A DNA stretch of 64,000 nucleotides from assembly GCA_033557465.1 (NCBI GenBank), contig CM066032.1, positions 53,666,955 through 53,730,954 of the forward strand, given 5' to 3'. Shown piece after piece: positions 1 through 9,037 of this stretch. Source of the stretch: Ichthyophis bannanicus (Eukaryota > Chordata > Amphibia > Gymnophiona > Ichthyophiidae). The position numbers were made by a program, and so were the translations under genes. The notes beneath the pieces are model-generated. The model ran no database searches, was not told where the DNA came from, and saw nothing but the letters and a program-made list of their open reading frames with translations. Every line of letters begins with the position of its first letter. Position 1 is the stretch's first letter.

Positions 1-980
1 CTCTTTTACAGTCAAGAGTATGAAGGTTCCTCTCTGCACTGGATGCATGAGGAGCTGGGAAAAAAACAGGTAGATATACCTCTTGATTAAGATGAAAAGG
101 CGAGACCACTTTGGGCATAAAGTGGGGATTCGTCCTAAGGACCACCTTATCATGATTTATTTATTTTATTTATTTATTTAGACAGTTTTGTATACCGCCT
201 TATCCTTCAATCAAAGCGGTCACAACACAATTGGGGGATACATTTAACACGTGGGGATATGAGACACATACACTAATACTTACAGGGAACATGGGCAATG
301 GAGGGTTAAGTGGCTTGCCCAAGACCACAAGGAGCATCTGTGGGACTAGAAACCCCAGTCCTTCCGGCCCAAGGTTGCTGTCCTCTAGTGGGATTTGAAC
401 CCCTGACCTTCTGGCCTGAAGTACTGTGCCCCAACCACTAGGCTACTCCTCCCTGGTATATGAAATCTGGTATAAGGTGGATTAGCCACCAAAGCCTGCA
501 GTTCACTGATGCGGCGAGCCGAAGTGACTGCAATAAGGAAAAGAACCTTCCAGGAAAGAAATTTCAGGGAGGTAGAAACCAAAGGTTCAAAAGGTGGCTG
601 CATAAGCTGACCCAGAACTAGGTTTAAGTCCCCATGCCACCGGAGGTGGGCGGATGGGAGGCTTAGTTAGGGTCAGGCCTCTCATGAATCTGGCAATAAG
701 AGGATGAGAGGAGACAGGTTGTCCATTTATAGGTTTCAAAGATGCTGCAATAGCACTTAAATGGACTCGTACTGAATTCGTCTTGAGGCCTGCATTGGAA
801 AGATGCAGGAGATAGTCTAATAGAGAATGCAAAGGAAGTGCTAGAGGGTCAAGACCCTGTTGAGCACACCAAATGGAAAAAACGTTTCCATTTAAAAGCA
901 TAGGAACGCCTGGTAGAGGGTTTCCTAGAAGCATAATATCTTTCACTGGTTGAGAAAGACTATAATCATGCAGGCTTAAG
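1..980 (-). pseudogene. Tyrosine recombinase of unit A, split by a SINE and truncated by the window edge
   Basis: YR mediates integration of the DIRS circular DNA intermediate. Positions 457-980 encode the N-terminal core-binding region (FSIWCAQQGLDPLALPL, then a LLHLSNAGLKTNSVRVHLSA helix region) and the first catalytic arginine box, TSARRISELQAL. Positions 1-154 continue with the block equivalent to RTHPHFMPKV and the VFF block. The HxxR and tyrosine boxes would lie left of the window. A tRNA-type SINE at 155-456 interrupts the gene just after the NPPYTRF block. The YR lies in a different frame from the RNase H C-terminus upstream and overlaps it. Confidence 0.85.
155..456 (-). repeat. tRNA-derived SINE inserted in the YR of unit A
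   Basis: Reading the minus strand from 456, there is an A-box-like TAGCCTAGTGG followed by a B-box-like GGTTCAAATCC at normal tRNA spacing. The element ends in a GCGGTATA stretch and an (AAATAAAT)n tail at 155-180. The tail matches the tails of the L2-type LINE ends elsewhere in the window (29540, 35520, 51250), so this SINE was probably mobilised by that L2 family. The flanks TATCATGA and TATATGAA look like a short imperfect target duplication. The uninterrupted sequence can be seen in unit I near 38815. Confidence 0.75.
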
Positions 981-2891
981 CCTTCAGTAACCAAGCCTGG
1001 AGATGTAGGGACTTGGGGTTTGGATGCCACAAAGTCCCCTTCTCCTGAGACAGAAGGTCTGGCGCAGCTCCCAGGTCCAGGGAGGAGTCCTGGGAGAGCT
1101 GTAGAAGTAGAGGGAACCACACTTGGCGTGGCCAGCGTGGAGCTATGAGGATCATGGATCCGTGATCCCTCTGTAGTTTGAACAGAGTCTTGGGAATCAA
1201 AGGAATGGGTGGAAAAGCATACAGGAATTCCTGACCCCAATGCAGGAGAAAGGCATCGTTGGCCTGAGCTCCCTGACACGGAATCCTCGAACAGAACCGG
1301 GGAAGTTTGGCATTCCACGGACTTGCAAAGAGGTCTATGTCCGGGGTCCCCCATTCCTGGAAGATTCTGTGTATTTGGTCCATATGCAGGGACCACTCGT
1401 GTGGAAACAGAACTCGACTGAGTGTCTGCCCGAGAGTTTTGAACTCCTGGAAGATACACTGCCAGAAGATGAATTTGATGCTCTCTGGCGAAGGCCCATA
1501 ATCTGAGAGCTTCGTTGCAAAGCGACAGAGAGCCCGTCCCTCCTTGTTGACATAAAACATGGCTACCTGATTGTCTGTCTGGACTAGGACAGTCAGGTTG
1601 ACAAGGAGGGTGTGGAAGACTGAGGGCAAGGAAGATTGCTCGCAGTTCCAAAAGGTTGATGTGAAGGGTGGTCTCCTGGGGAGACCAGGTGCCCTGAGTG
1701 GAGAGGTGTTGGAGATGAGCTCCCCACCCTGTTTGGGAGGCATCTGTTGTGAGGGTTGCTTGGGGCAACGAAGGTTGGAAGGGGATCCCCAACAACAGAT
1801 TTTTGGAGGATGTCCACCACTGGAGAGACCAAAACAGACGTTTTGAGGTGAGTACTTGGTCTGAGAGCAGTCCCGATGCTTGAGACCACTGGGTGGCCAA
1901 AGTCCATTGAGCTGCCCTCATATGAAGACGAGCGTAGGGCACCACAAGGACCGTGGAGGCCATGTGGCCCAGAAGCTGCAGCATTTCTCTGGCTGACAAG
2001 TGACTTCTGGACTGAGCCTGGGAGGCCAAGCTGATTAGCCGTTGGCCTCGGACCAGAGGGAGGTAGGCCCTTGCAGTGGTGGAGTCCAAGTGGGCCCCTA
2101 TGAATTCCAGGGACTGAGTAGGGATGAGTTGGGACTTGGGAATGTTTACCACAAGTCCCAGATATTGAAGAATACGCCTTGTGCGGTCCAAGGAAATCTG
2201 GGCTTCTGACTGAGATGGAGCTCGGATGAGCCAGTCGTCCAGATATGGGAAGACGAAGATTCCCATGCCTCTTAGAAATGCGGCTACGACTGCCATGCAT
2301 TTTGTGAATACTCGTGGAGCAGAGGCGAGACCGAAGGGAAGTACTCTGTATTGGAAATGTTTTCCCTGGAACAGAAATCGAAGATATTTTCTGTGGGATG
2401 GATGGATGAGTATATGAGTGTACGCATCCTTGAGATCTAGAGAACAAAGCCAATCCTGACTCTGAAGATATGGAAGGAGAATGCCCAGAGAGAGCATTTT
2501 GAATTTCTCCTTGAATAGAAACTTGTTCAATTCTCTCAGATCTAGGATAGGTCTGAAGCACCCTGTCTTCTTTGTTATGAGAAAATAAGGGGAGTAGAAC
2601 CCTAACCCCTGTTGAGGAAGAGGAACCTCCTCTATTGCCCCTTGGGCAAGGAGAGAGGAGACTTCCTGACCCAACAGGGTCAGAAGAGATGGGGGAGAAC
2701 TGAATTGCCTCACCATGGTATGGGGAGGAAGGCTGGAGAAATGAAGTTTGTAGCCCTCTCTGATGATAGAGAGGGTCCATTGCTCTGATGTTATTTGCTC
2801 CCATCTGGGAGCAAAGTGAACTAACCTTCCAGGTATGGTGAGAGGCTCTGGTTGTTCCAGAGCCAGAAATGGTAAGTTCTCTAGGGGCAAG
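976..2891 (-). pseudogene. Reverse transcriptase/RNase H of unit A, one frame break
   Basis: The protein copies the element RNA and removes the template. In order, the sequence shows GRLVHFAPRW near the N-terminus, RPILDLRELNKFL, motif A SLDLKDAYTHI, motif B LPFGLASAPRVFTK, motif C YLDDWLI (intact), then RNase H blocks LTTDASQTGWGAH and HINLLELRAIFLAL. At about 1700 the frame changes: QTDNQVAMFYVN, the RVLFPHEW block and DLFASPWNAKLPRFCSR are read in the next frame down to 976. The original frame stays open for 767 codons because it re-enters the YR frame after about 970. No ATG lies between the last upstream stop and the RT; the frame joins gag at 2891-2897. Confidence 0.88.
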
Positions 2892-4657
2892 TCAAAACCC
2901 CTGAGGGGGTTGAGCCTGCTGGGGTGTAGCAGACACTGCAGACTTTGACTTTACTTGCTTAAATTGCTGACGTTTAGCAGCAAAGCGAGGCTGAGAAGAT
3001 TGTTGGCCAGTATTTGTGGAAAATCTGGCCTTCTTATAGTAAGGCCTTTTAAAAGACTTCTTTTTGGCAGGAGTAGAAGTAGACTTAGAAAGTCTATCTA
3101 GAGTGGCATTTTCTGCATCCATTTGAGCAGCTTTAATTTGCCAGTCTTCACCAAATAAGTTCTCACCTGTACAGGGCAGATTCCTTAGGCCATCCACAAC
3201 CCAGGGTTCTAGGTCAGAAGCCTGGAGCCAAGCAAGACGTCGGGCTGCAATAGCAATTCCCGAAGCCCTGCCAGCAACCTCAAAGGAATCAAAGGCTGCC
3301 CTGTTGGAAAACTTGGAGACCTCTGAAAGTTGTGTCACCACAGAAGTGAAGTCCTCCTTTTTATCCTCAGGGATAAAGGGGGCAAAATGCCGTACCTTTA
3401 GGGCAAGTTCTCTGAGAAACATGCCCATATAAAGGCTGTAAGAATTGATCCTGGCTATAAGCATACTAGCCGGGAAGATCTTTCTACCAAAAGAGTCAAG
3501 GGTCTTACATTCTCGCCCTGGAGGGGTAGAAGAGTGCCTTTTGGGACTCTATCTTCTTCATAGCAGACTTCACCACAATGGAGTGGTGAGGCAGCTGAGC
3601 TTTTTTGAAACCCAGGAGGGGGGAGGGACCCGGTACATGGTGTCCAACCTACGAGAATGAGGAGACAGAGTTAGAGGAGTCTCCCACAAATCCATCAAGT
3701 GTTCTTGAAGGATTTCATGGATAGGCAGAGTAACTGCCTCTTTAGGAGCTTTAGAGTATCCTAAAATATCCAATTTTTTTGATCTGGGTTTCTTTTCAGA
3801 AGATGTAGCAATAGAAGTCCTTTAGCTACATCAACAATGAAATCCTGAAAGGATAAATCCTCTGGAGGAGACATCGCCCTCTTTAGAGAATAGGGCTCCT
3901 CAGGAAGATCAAACTCAGCAGAGTCATCAGAGGAATTGAACTCATCAGAAGAATCTGAGTATTCTCTCTGTGCTTGCAATGCACGATACGCGTACCGATC
4001 GATATGGAGATCGGGCGTATCGGGCATGGGATTGGTATCGGGCAAAAGCCTGAATCCAGCAAGCGGAACCGATCGACGCTTGGAAGTCGATGGTCTCGGT
4101 TCCGGTGTGGATACCGGAACCAGGGTCGGTACCGATGGAATCGGTACCGAGGGCGTCGCAGCCTTAATGAAAGCCAGAACGGCCTGCTGCATGGTCTGGA
4201 CAGTATTGCCCATGGACGCCACTGCTGCCTGGATGTCGGTACCGGTATCGACCGGTACCCCAGAGCAGTCTAACAGGTGATCAGTCGAGGCCGTGCCATC
4301 GATGTCAACCTGTAACCCCATAGGTGATGCTTTGGAGGCCGGAGCCTCCCGCCGGGGTTTTTTGGTGTGGGCAGAATCCTCGAACTCAAGATTGAGAGCC
4401 TCTCGATCTTTTGAAAGAGATTTGCTTTTAGAGGATTTGCCCACAGAAAGTTTGGTTACCTGAGATCCATCCGGAGAGGAAGACCTGGATGACTGTGATG
4501 CTAGATTATCTGAAGCAAACAGCACATGGAACTTGTTGGCCCAGTTCTGCATACCACGTTTAGACATCTGGGAGCAGAATGGGCAGTCCGGTATGGAGTG
4601 GTCAGGTCCCAAACATTTAAGACACCATTCATGGGTGTCAGAGAGAAATAACAGCAC
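2892..4657 (-). pseudogene. Gag-like protein of unit A, frameshifted
   Basis: DIRS Gag is a nucleic-acid-binding structural protein. The N-terminal piece has SDTHEWCLKCLGPDH and CPFCSQM, a CxxC/H zinc-binding pattern seen in every unit here. A disordered Ser/Pro-rich middle follows (SVP repeats, encoded at 4000-4280), then SPPEDLSFQDFIVDVAKG and a conserved C-terminal block (ARRLAWLQASDLEPWV, PCTGENLFG). Frames change near 3770 and 3500. The C-terminal piece ends in GFG-less PPQGF and a TGA at 2892-2894, immediately followed by C, giving UUU-UGA-C. Confidence 0.85.
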
Positions 4658-4894
4658 TGCACTTGGTACACTTTTTAAAACCAGGAGCTGGCTTCTCCAT
4701 GAGGAGAATTAGTGTAGGCCTGAAGGCCTAGCAAAAGTTACCACGTTGTGCTGAAATAAAAGATTTTTTTTTTTTTTTTTTTTAAGAAATAAAGAAAGAG
4801 AGACCGGCAGTACCGGTTTTGGTATGGGGAAGGCAGGTACACGGTCAAAAGAAACAAATTAAAATAACAATTTCTTCAGCGGTGACAGGAACAC

Positions 4895-5083
4895 GACCTG
4901 CTGGCTCCGCGGAAAAAGAGAAACTGAAGAGAGCTGGTAAGGAAGGCGGGAAGGCAGCACGCATGCGCTGTGGGAAGCCCCAAAAGCTTTTCATCTGAAA
5001 AGCTGGGGAGCTTTCCCGCGCCGGCTCCGTCGGTTCCGACGTACCCATATGTGAGGACTTATTCCTGCTTGTTCCTGGAGATA
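4895..5083 (-). repeat. 5' terminal repeat of unit A
   Basis: This GC-rich stretch is complementary to the 3' terminal repeats of other beta copies (for example 37796-37990). It contains the palindrome GTCGGTTCCGAC near 5029 and the conserved outer motif around CATATGTGAGGAC. It ends in TCCTGGAGATA, whose last four bases are the putative recombination core. A poly-T/A tract and UTR lie between it and gag. Confidence 0.85.
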
Positions 5084-6709
5084 AACCTTTATGAGCATAG
5101 ACAGTCAGAGAGATAAGTATGGAAATACATATCTACCTATAATAAGTATCTGGACTGATACACACATATATGTAGAGATATGTGTGTGTAGGTAGATAGA
5201 TATACGGGTATATAGATATATATCTATAATAAGATCTAAAGGGCATAGCATATGCACACTTAGCTGACAGACAGATACATCTACAGATATATATAGATAT
5301 AGATAGCTATACCTGAATATATAGGTCTAAAGATAGATGCCTGCAATAAGCAGACAGAGCTATGCATATCAGGACATTCACATGGAGATGTGAAGGGAAA
5401 AGATTCATCTAAGAACAAGGAGGTGAAACCTACTTAAGATATATAGAGAATCTATTTCCCCAGAGATGATGGTAAAGGAATGCTATCCAGTGAATTACCA
5501 GGATGGTTACGTGAAAAAACAGAGGATAATATCAGTCTGTAAACAGCAAGTCCGGAGTCCTGTGGAACTCCAGCATGGTAAACGCATAGAATGAAATACC
5601 AGGTTGACCTGCGTGAGGGACAAAGGAGGTATCAGGCGTTTTTCAGATTAATATGTGCTGTCCTTGAAGTATTAGGATACCATGAGGACAAGCTGCAAGA
5701 AAAAAATAAAAGAGTATATTCCCTAAGGAATGGGATAACTCTTAGACTTTCACGTGGAGAAGGCTTATGTCCTTTTCCCTCTTTTTTTTTTTTTTTTTTT
5801 AAAAAGAAGATAGCAGGGTATGAAGAACCCTCACAGTCATAGGGGATGACTGAGGAAGCATTTTTCAACCATGATGGATAGCCATTAGAGAAACTCTATG
5901 CTCTCTAGCAAGGGCCCATAGTGGAAAGCTTCTCAGTAGGATTGCAGAGAGCATTATGCAGGAGAACTGGGATGTAGAACTGGCTTATGGAGAAAACTGA
6001 CAGCCACGTCCACTACGTTGCCAAAGCCAGAGATTGGAGATGGCAAGGGTAGAAGATAGTGTAAGAAGCCTGTAGTGAAAAAGATTATCCAAGAAAGATG
6101 TAGAAAACTGTCTTGGAATCACTACTAAGGCCAGACAGGAGTGGTGGAAGACAAGACGGACTTGTGGAAAAGTACCAGTAGTCAAGCACTGGAACTCCTG
6201 CATGGGCAGCTACTGAATAGGACAACAGAGAGAGTCGGTCTGTGTCAAACAGAGAGAACAGACTGAACAAAGAGAGCAAGCTGTCTGCAGAGCTGCCTAG
6301 ATAAAGGGAGTTTACTCAGGAGAAGAAACTCTACAGTGAAAAGAAAGACAAGAAAAGTCTTTCAATGGTATGGTACCACTCTTACAGGGGAAACCCTGGC
6401 GAAGAGGGTAGAGATAGAAGCTGAAGAAGGACTTACCACATGGTAAGTCCCTGGAAGGAAAAAATTCATGCTGGTACAGAGAAACTATCATGTGATAGTT
6501 GCTAAACCTCTCTTCTAGTCAGGAAGAGGTGGAAAACTAACTTATAGACATGAATAGCCTGACAGTTCAGCATAGTGAAGAATAAATGGATTTCCTGAGA
6601 ATAGGAATCCCTGAGCAGAGTTTTGAATGGAAAAACAGTGAAAAACTTCTGCTGAAAAGAAATTAACTGTAGTTATAAAAGATTAATCAGAAACCTATGG
6701 TTACTGTGT
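5084..6709. other. Noncoding 3' region of unit B
   Basis: No coding potential for RT or YR is visible. Positions 5090-5340 are AT-rich (AGATATA-type simple repeats). A poly-T tract lies near 5785. An imperfect inverted pair, ATGCTCTCT (about 5899) and AGAGAGCAT (about 5946), is conserved at the same place in unit C (about 10820 and 10868), so it may form a conserved RNA stem. The rest is unique to the gamma family. Confidence 0.6.
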
Positions 6710-8690
6710 TTATTCAGCCTGGCTAGAGTTTGGATTCTTCAGACCAGGGCGAGACTTCCCCTGCTTGGGAAGAACCGAATGATGGGCAGGAGAAGAGGAA
6801 AACCTCTTTCTTTTAGGGAAAGAAGGTTTGGTAGGGCATTTCCTACCTGCTGAGGAAAGAAAGGGCTTAGGATGGCCCACAGAAACAGGAAAGTCAGTGG
6901 AGCAATGAGCAACCTGACGTAAGGACTCCTTATTGAAAAGATTTTCTCCAGTACAAGGAGTATTACTCAGTCTTTGTTGTGCCCATCTATTCAAGTCTGA
7001 GGCTTGGAGCCAGGCCTTACGACGTGCTCCTATGGCTATAGCAGAAGTTCTGCTAACAGACTCAAAAGAGTCTAGGGAAGCACGAGAAAGAAACCAAGAG
7101 ATATTTTGGCTATGACTAAGAAGTAAGGAATAGTCTGCAGCCTTGGGCTCTGATAGAAAAGGAGTCAAAAGAGATAATTTCTTTGATCTCCTGAAGGGAT
7201 AGACTCATATAGAAAATATATGAGAGAATCCTTGTTGCCAGCATAGATGTTTGGAAGGTTTGACGTCCAAAGGCATCCAGTGTTCTAGATGCACGCCCTG
7301 GCGGGAAAGAAGAATGTTTTTTCTTGCTTTTTACCTTCCTCATTGCTGATTCCACTACAATGGAATGATGGGGAAGTTGAGGCTTTTGAAATCCTGGAGA
7401 GGGGGGCACCTGATACAGAAGATAAGTTGCTGTAGGAGGTGAAGAAACCCTTAAAGGTTTTTCCCATACCCTCAGAAGAAGATTCTGCAAAGAGTGATGT
7501 AAAGGAAGCATTATATTTTCCTTTTCTGCAGAAAAATCCTGAGAAGACTCATAGCCAGGGATAGGAATATTAAGGAAGGTTGCCATGTCAAGGAGAAATT
7601 TCTGAAAAGAAGGATCTCCGATGGGAACCATCCCTGGACAGGTTAAACCTGAAAAGGCAGCCTGGGCACCAGAGGATGTACCTGTCCGGTGCAGAACAGG
7701 ATTTATAATGGATAGACACTGGAACTGGCAGTTATGAGTTGAGACAATCAGTAGTGCATCATCCATGCCAGGTATCGACTCCAAACTAGGTATAGAAAGG
7801 AGCGATCCAGGTGAAAAAAGCATGGAAGGAGCTGGTCCCGATGATACTGCCGGTACCGACATTGATACCGATACCGGTAGCTGTGCCAGAATCGCCGAAG
7901 CAGTCAGCGGAGGCTGCTCAAACAGTACCGAGGAAACTCGAAATTCTTGGTGACTATCCTCGGTACCGCGCATCCGGAATCGGTGCGTGTCGGTTCCGAG
8001 ACGTGTCGGTACCCAGTCTTCCAGACTAGATATCAATTCTAGACTTGGCATCGAAGGAAGCGAATCTATCGATGCATGTCTAGATGGTACCGGCGTCAGG
8101 GGTCTTATCGACGGAGTTGCCGATACTGGAAAGTCAATCTGGGTATCGATCGGTCCCGAAGGCACCGAGTACACCAGATGACGATCCCTGGTGAGGAGTG
8201 AATCGCTCAACACCAGTGCCGATGCCGGGTTATCGGTACCGCTCGAAGCGGATGCCACCACCGAGCATGGCTCAGGTATGTTCTGTGAGGGGTGAGCCCC
8301 AGGAACAACCTGAAACCCCTGAAATGCTTTGGAGCCCGAAGACTCCCGCCAGGGTTTTAATGCCAATGGGTTCTTGAGGGCAAGGCCGGGGCCGTCAGCA
8401 TGCTTAGCATGAGACATACCACTCAAGGATTGGCTAGTCTTAACAGACTGTTTGTGGGTTACCTGATCCTGTAGAGAAGAAATGGCCGGTGCCCTGACAC
8501 AGGGAGGGAAAACGGTATCGAGGGAAACTCGAAATAGAGAATCTCTTCTCACAGCATTGTAGCCTGACGGTTCAGGGGAAAAGGGGTCAGGGCCCAAACA
8601 GGTTAGACACCAGTTATTGGAGTCTAAAAAGAAAACTATTTCCACAGTGAAGGCACTTCTTAGGAGAAGGCGGCTCCATGATGGAGAGGC
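6710..8690 (-). pseudogene. Gag-like protein of unit B (gamma)
   Basis: Two overlapping frames (8645-7116 and 7168-6710) together give a full-length Gag. The N-terminus has NNWCLTCLGPDP, a degraded zinc motif. The middle is Ser/Pro/Thr-rich and encoded by DNA full of CGGTACCG palindromes (7840-8245). Then come KFLLDMATFLNIP, the VPPSPGFQKPQLPHHSIVVESAM block, ILSYIFYMSLSL and RRKAWLQASDLNRWAQ. The C-terminus is Lys/Arg/Ser-rich. No pol frame follows, unlike other units. Confidence 0.8.
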
Positions 8691-8814
8691 CTTATAGGCA
8701 CAAAAGTTTTAAGACAAAAAGAAAAGAAAAAACCCCACCGGCGGTATCGGTTGTAGCGGGAAAACAGCTGCGACCACAAGAAAACAAGAATTAAAAAATT
8801 AAAGAAAAAAGTTT

Positions 8815-9020
8815 CTGCGGTGACAGGACGACGTCCTGCCGGCTCCGCGGAAAAACGAAAACTGAGGAGAGACAGTTGGAAAGGCGGGAAGGCAGCACGC
8901 AGGCGCTGAGGGATGCTCCCAAAAGCTTTCTAATTGGACGCTGGGGAGCGTTCCCACGCAGGCTCTGTCGGTACCGACGTACCCATATGTGAAGACTCAT
9001 TCCTGCTTGTTCCTGGAGAT
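8815..9020 (-). repeat. 5' terminal repeat of unit B
   Basis: Complementary to beta/gamma 3' terminal repeats such as 12474-12700. It contains GTCGGTACCGACGTACCC near 8967 and ends in TTCCTGGAGAT at 9020, where it abuts the ICR half of unit C without the expected 3' terminal repeat between them. Confidence 0.85.
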
Positions 9021-9037
9021 TGAGTCTTCACATATGG
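8983..9037. repeat. Perfect 17-bp inverted repeat at the unit B / unit C junction
   Basis: CCATATGTGAAGACTCA at 8983-8999 is the exact reverse complement of 9021-9037, with a 21-base spacer. The left arm is the end of B's 5' terminal repeat and the right arm is the inner half of C's ICR. The two gamma units are therefore joined head to tail through their recombination sites, with C's 3' terminal repeat missing. Confidence 0.85.

Larger units (their letters stand above)
1..5083 (-). mobile_element. DIRS retrotransposon, unit A (beta family), 3' end outside the window
   Basis: A minus-strand DIRS element whose 3' terminal repeat and ICR lie left of the window. In transcription order it has a 5' terminal repeat ending at the GATA of 5080-5083, then gag, RT/RNase H and YR. 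The YR part is broken by a SINE at 155-456. The sequence right of the unit (5084 on) resembles the noncoding part of unit C rather than any beta sequence, so A appears to have inserted into gamma unit B. The frame breaks described in the entries below make it a dead copy, although its RT active-site motif YLDDWLI is intact. Confidence 0.9.
5084..9020 (-). mobile_element. Gag-only DIRS derivative, unit B (gamma family), 3' end displaced by unit A
   Basis: The 5' terminal repeat (8815-9020) and gag (6710-8690) are clearly DIRS-like, but 5084-6709 carries no RT or YR. It is instead homologous to noncoding sequence of unit C (5400-6700 matches 10316-11640, for example the TCAGTCTG...GCAGCAAGTCC block and the CTCTCTAGCAAGGGCCCATAGT block). 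The remaining left part of B should lie beyond unit A, outside the window. It is presumably mobilised in trans by autonomous DIRS proteins. Confidence 0.8.

Noticed and set aside
1593..2804. 403-codon minus-strand frame in unit A
   Set aside because: It overlaps the real RT frame and gives no RT, YR or Gag motifs; a shadow frame.
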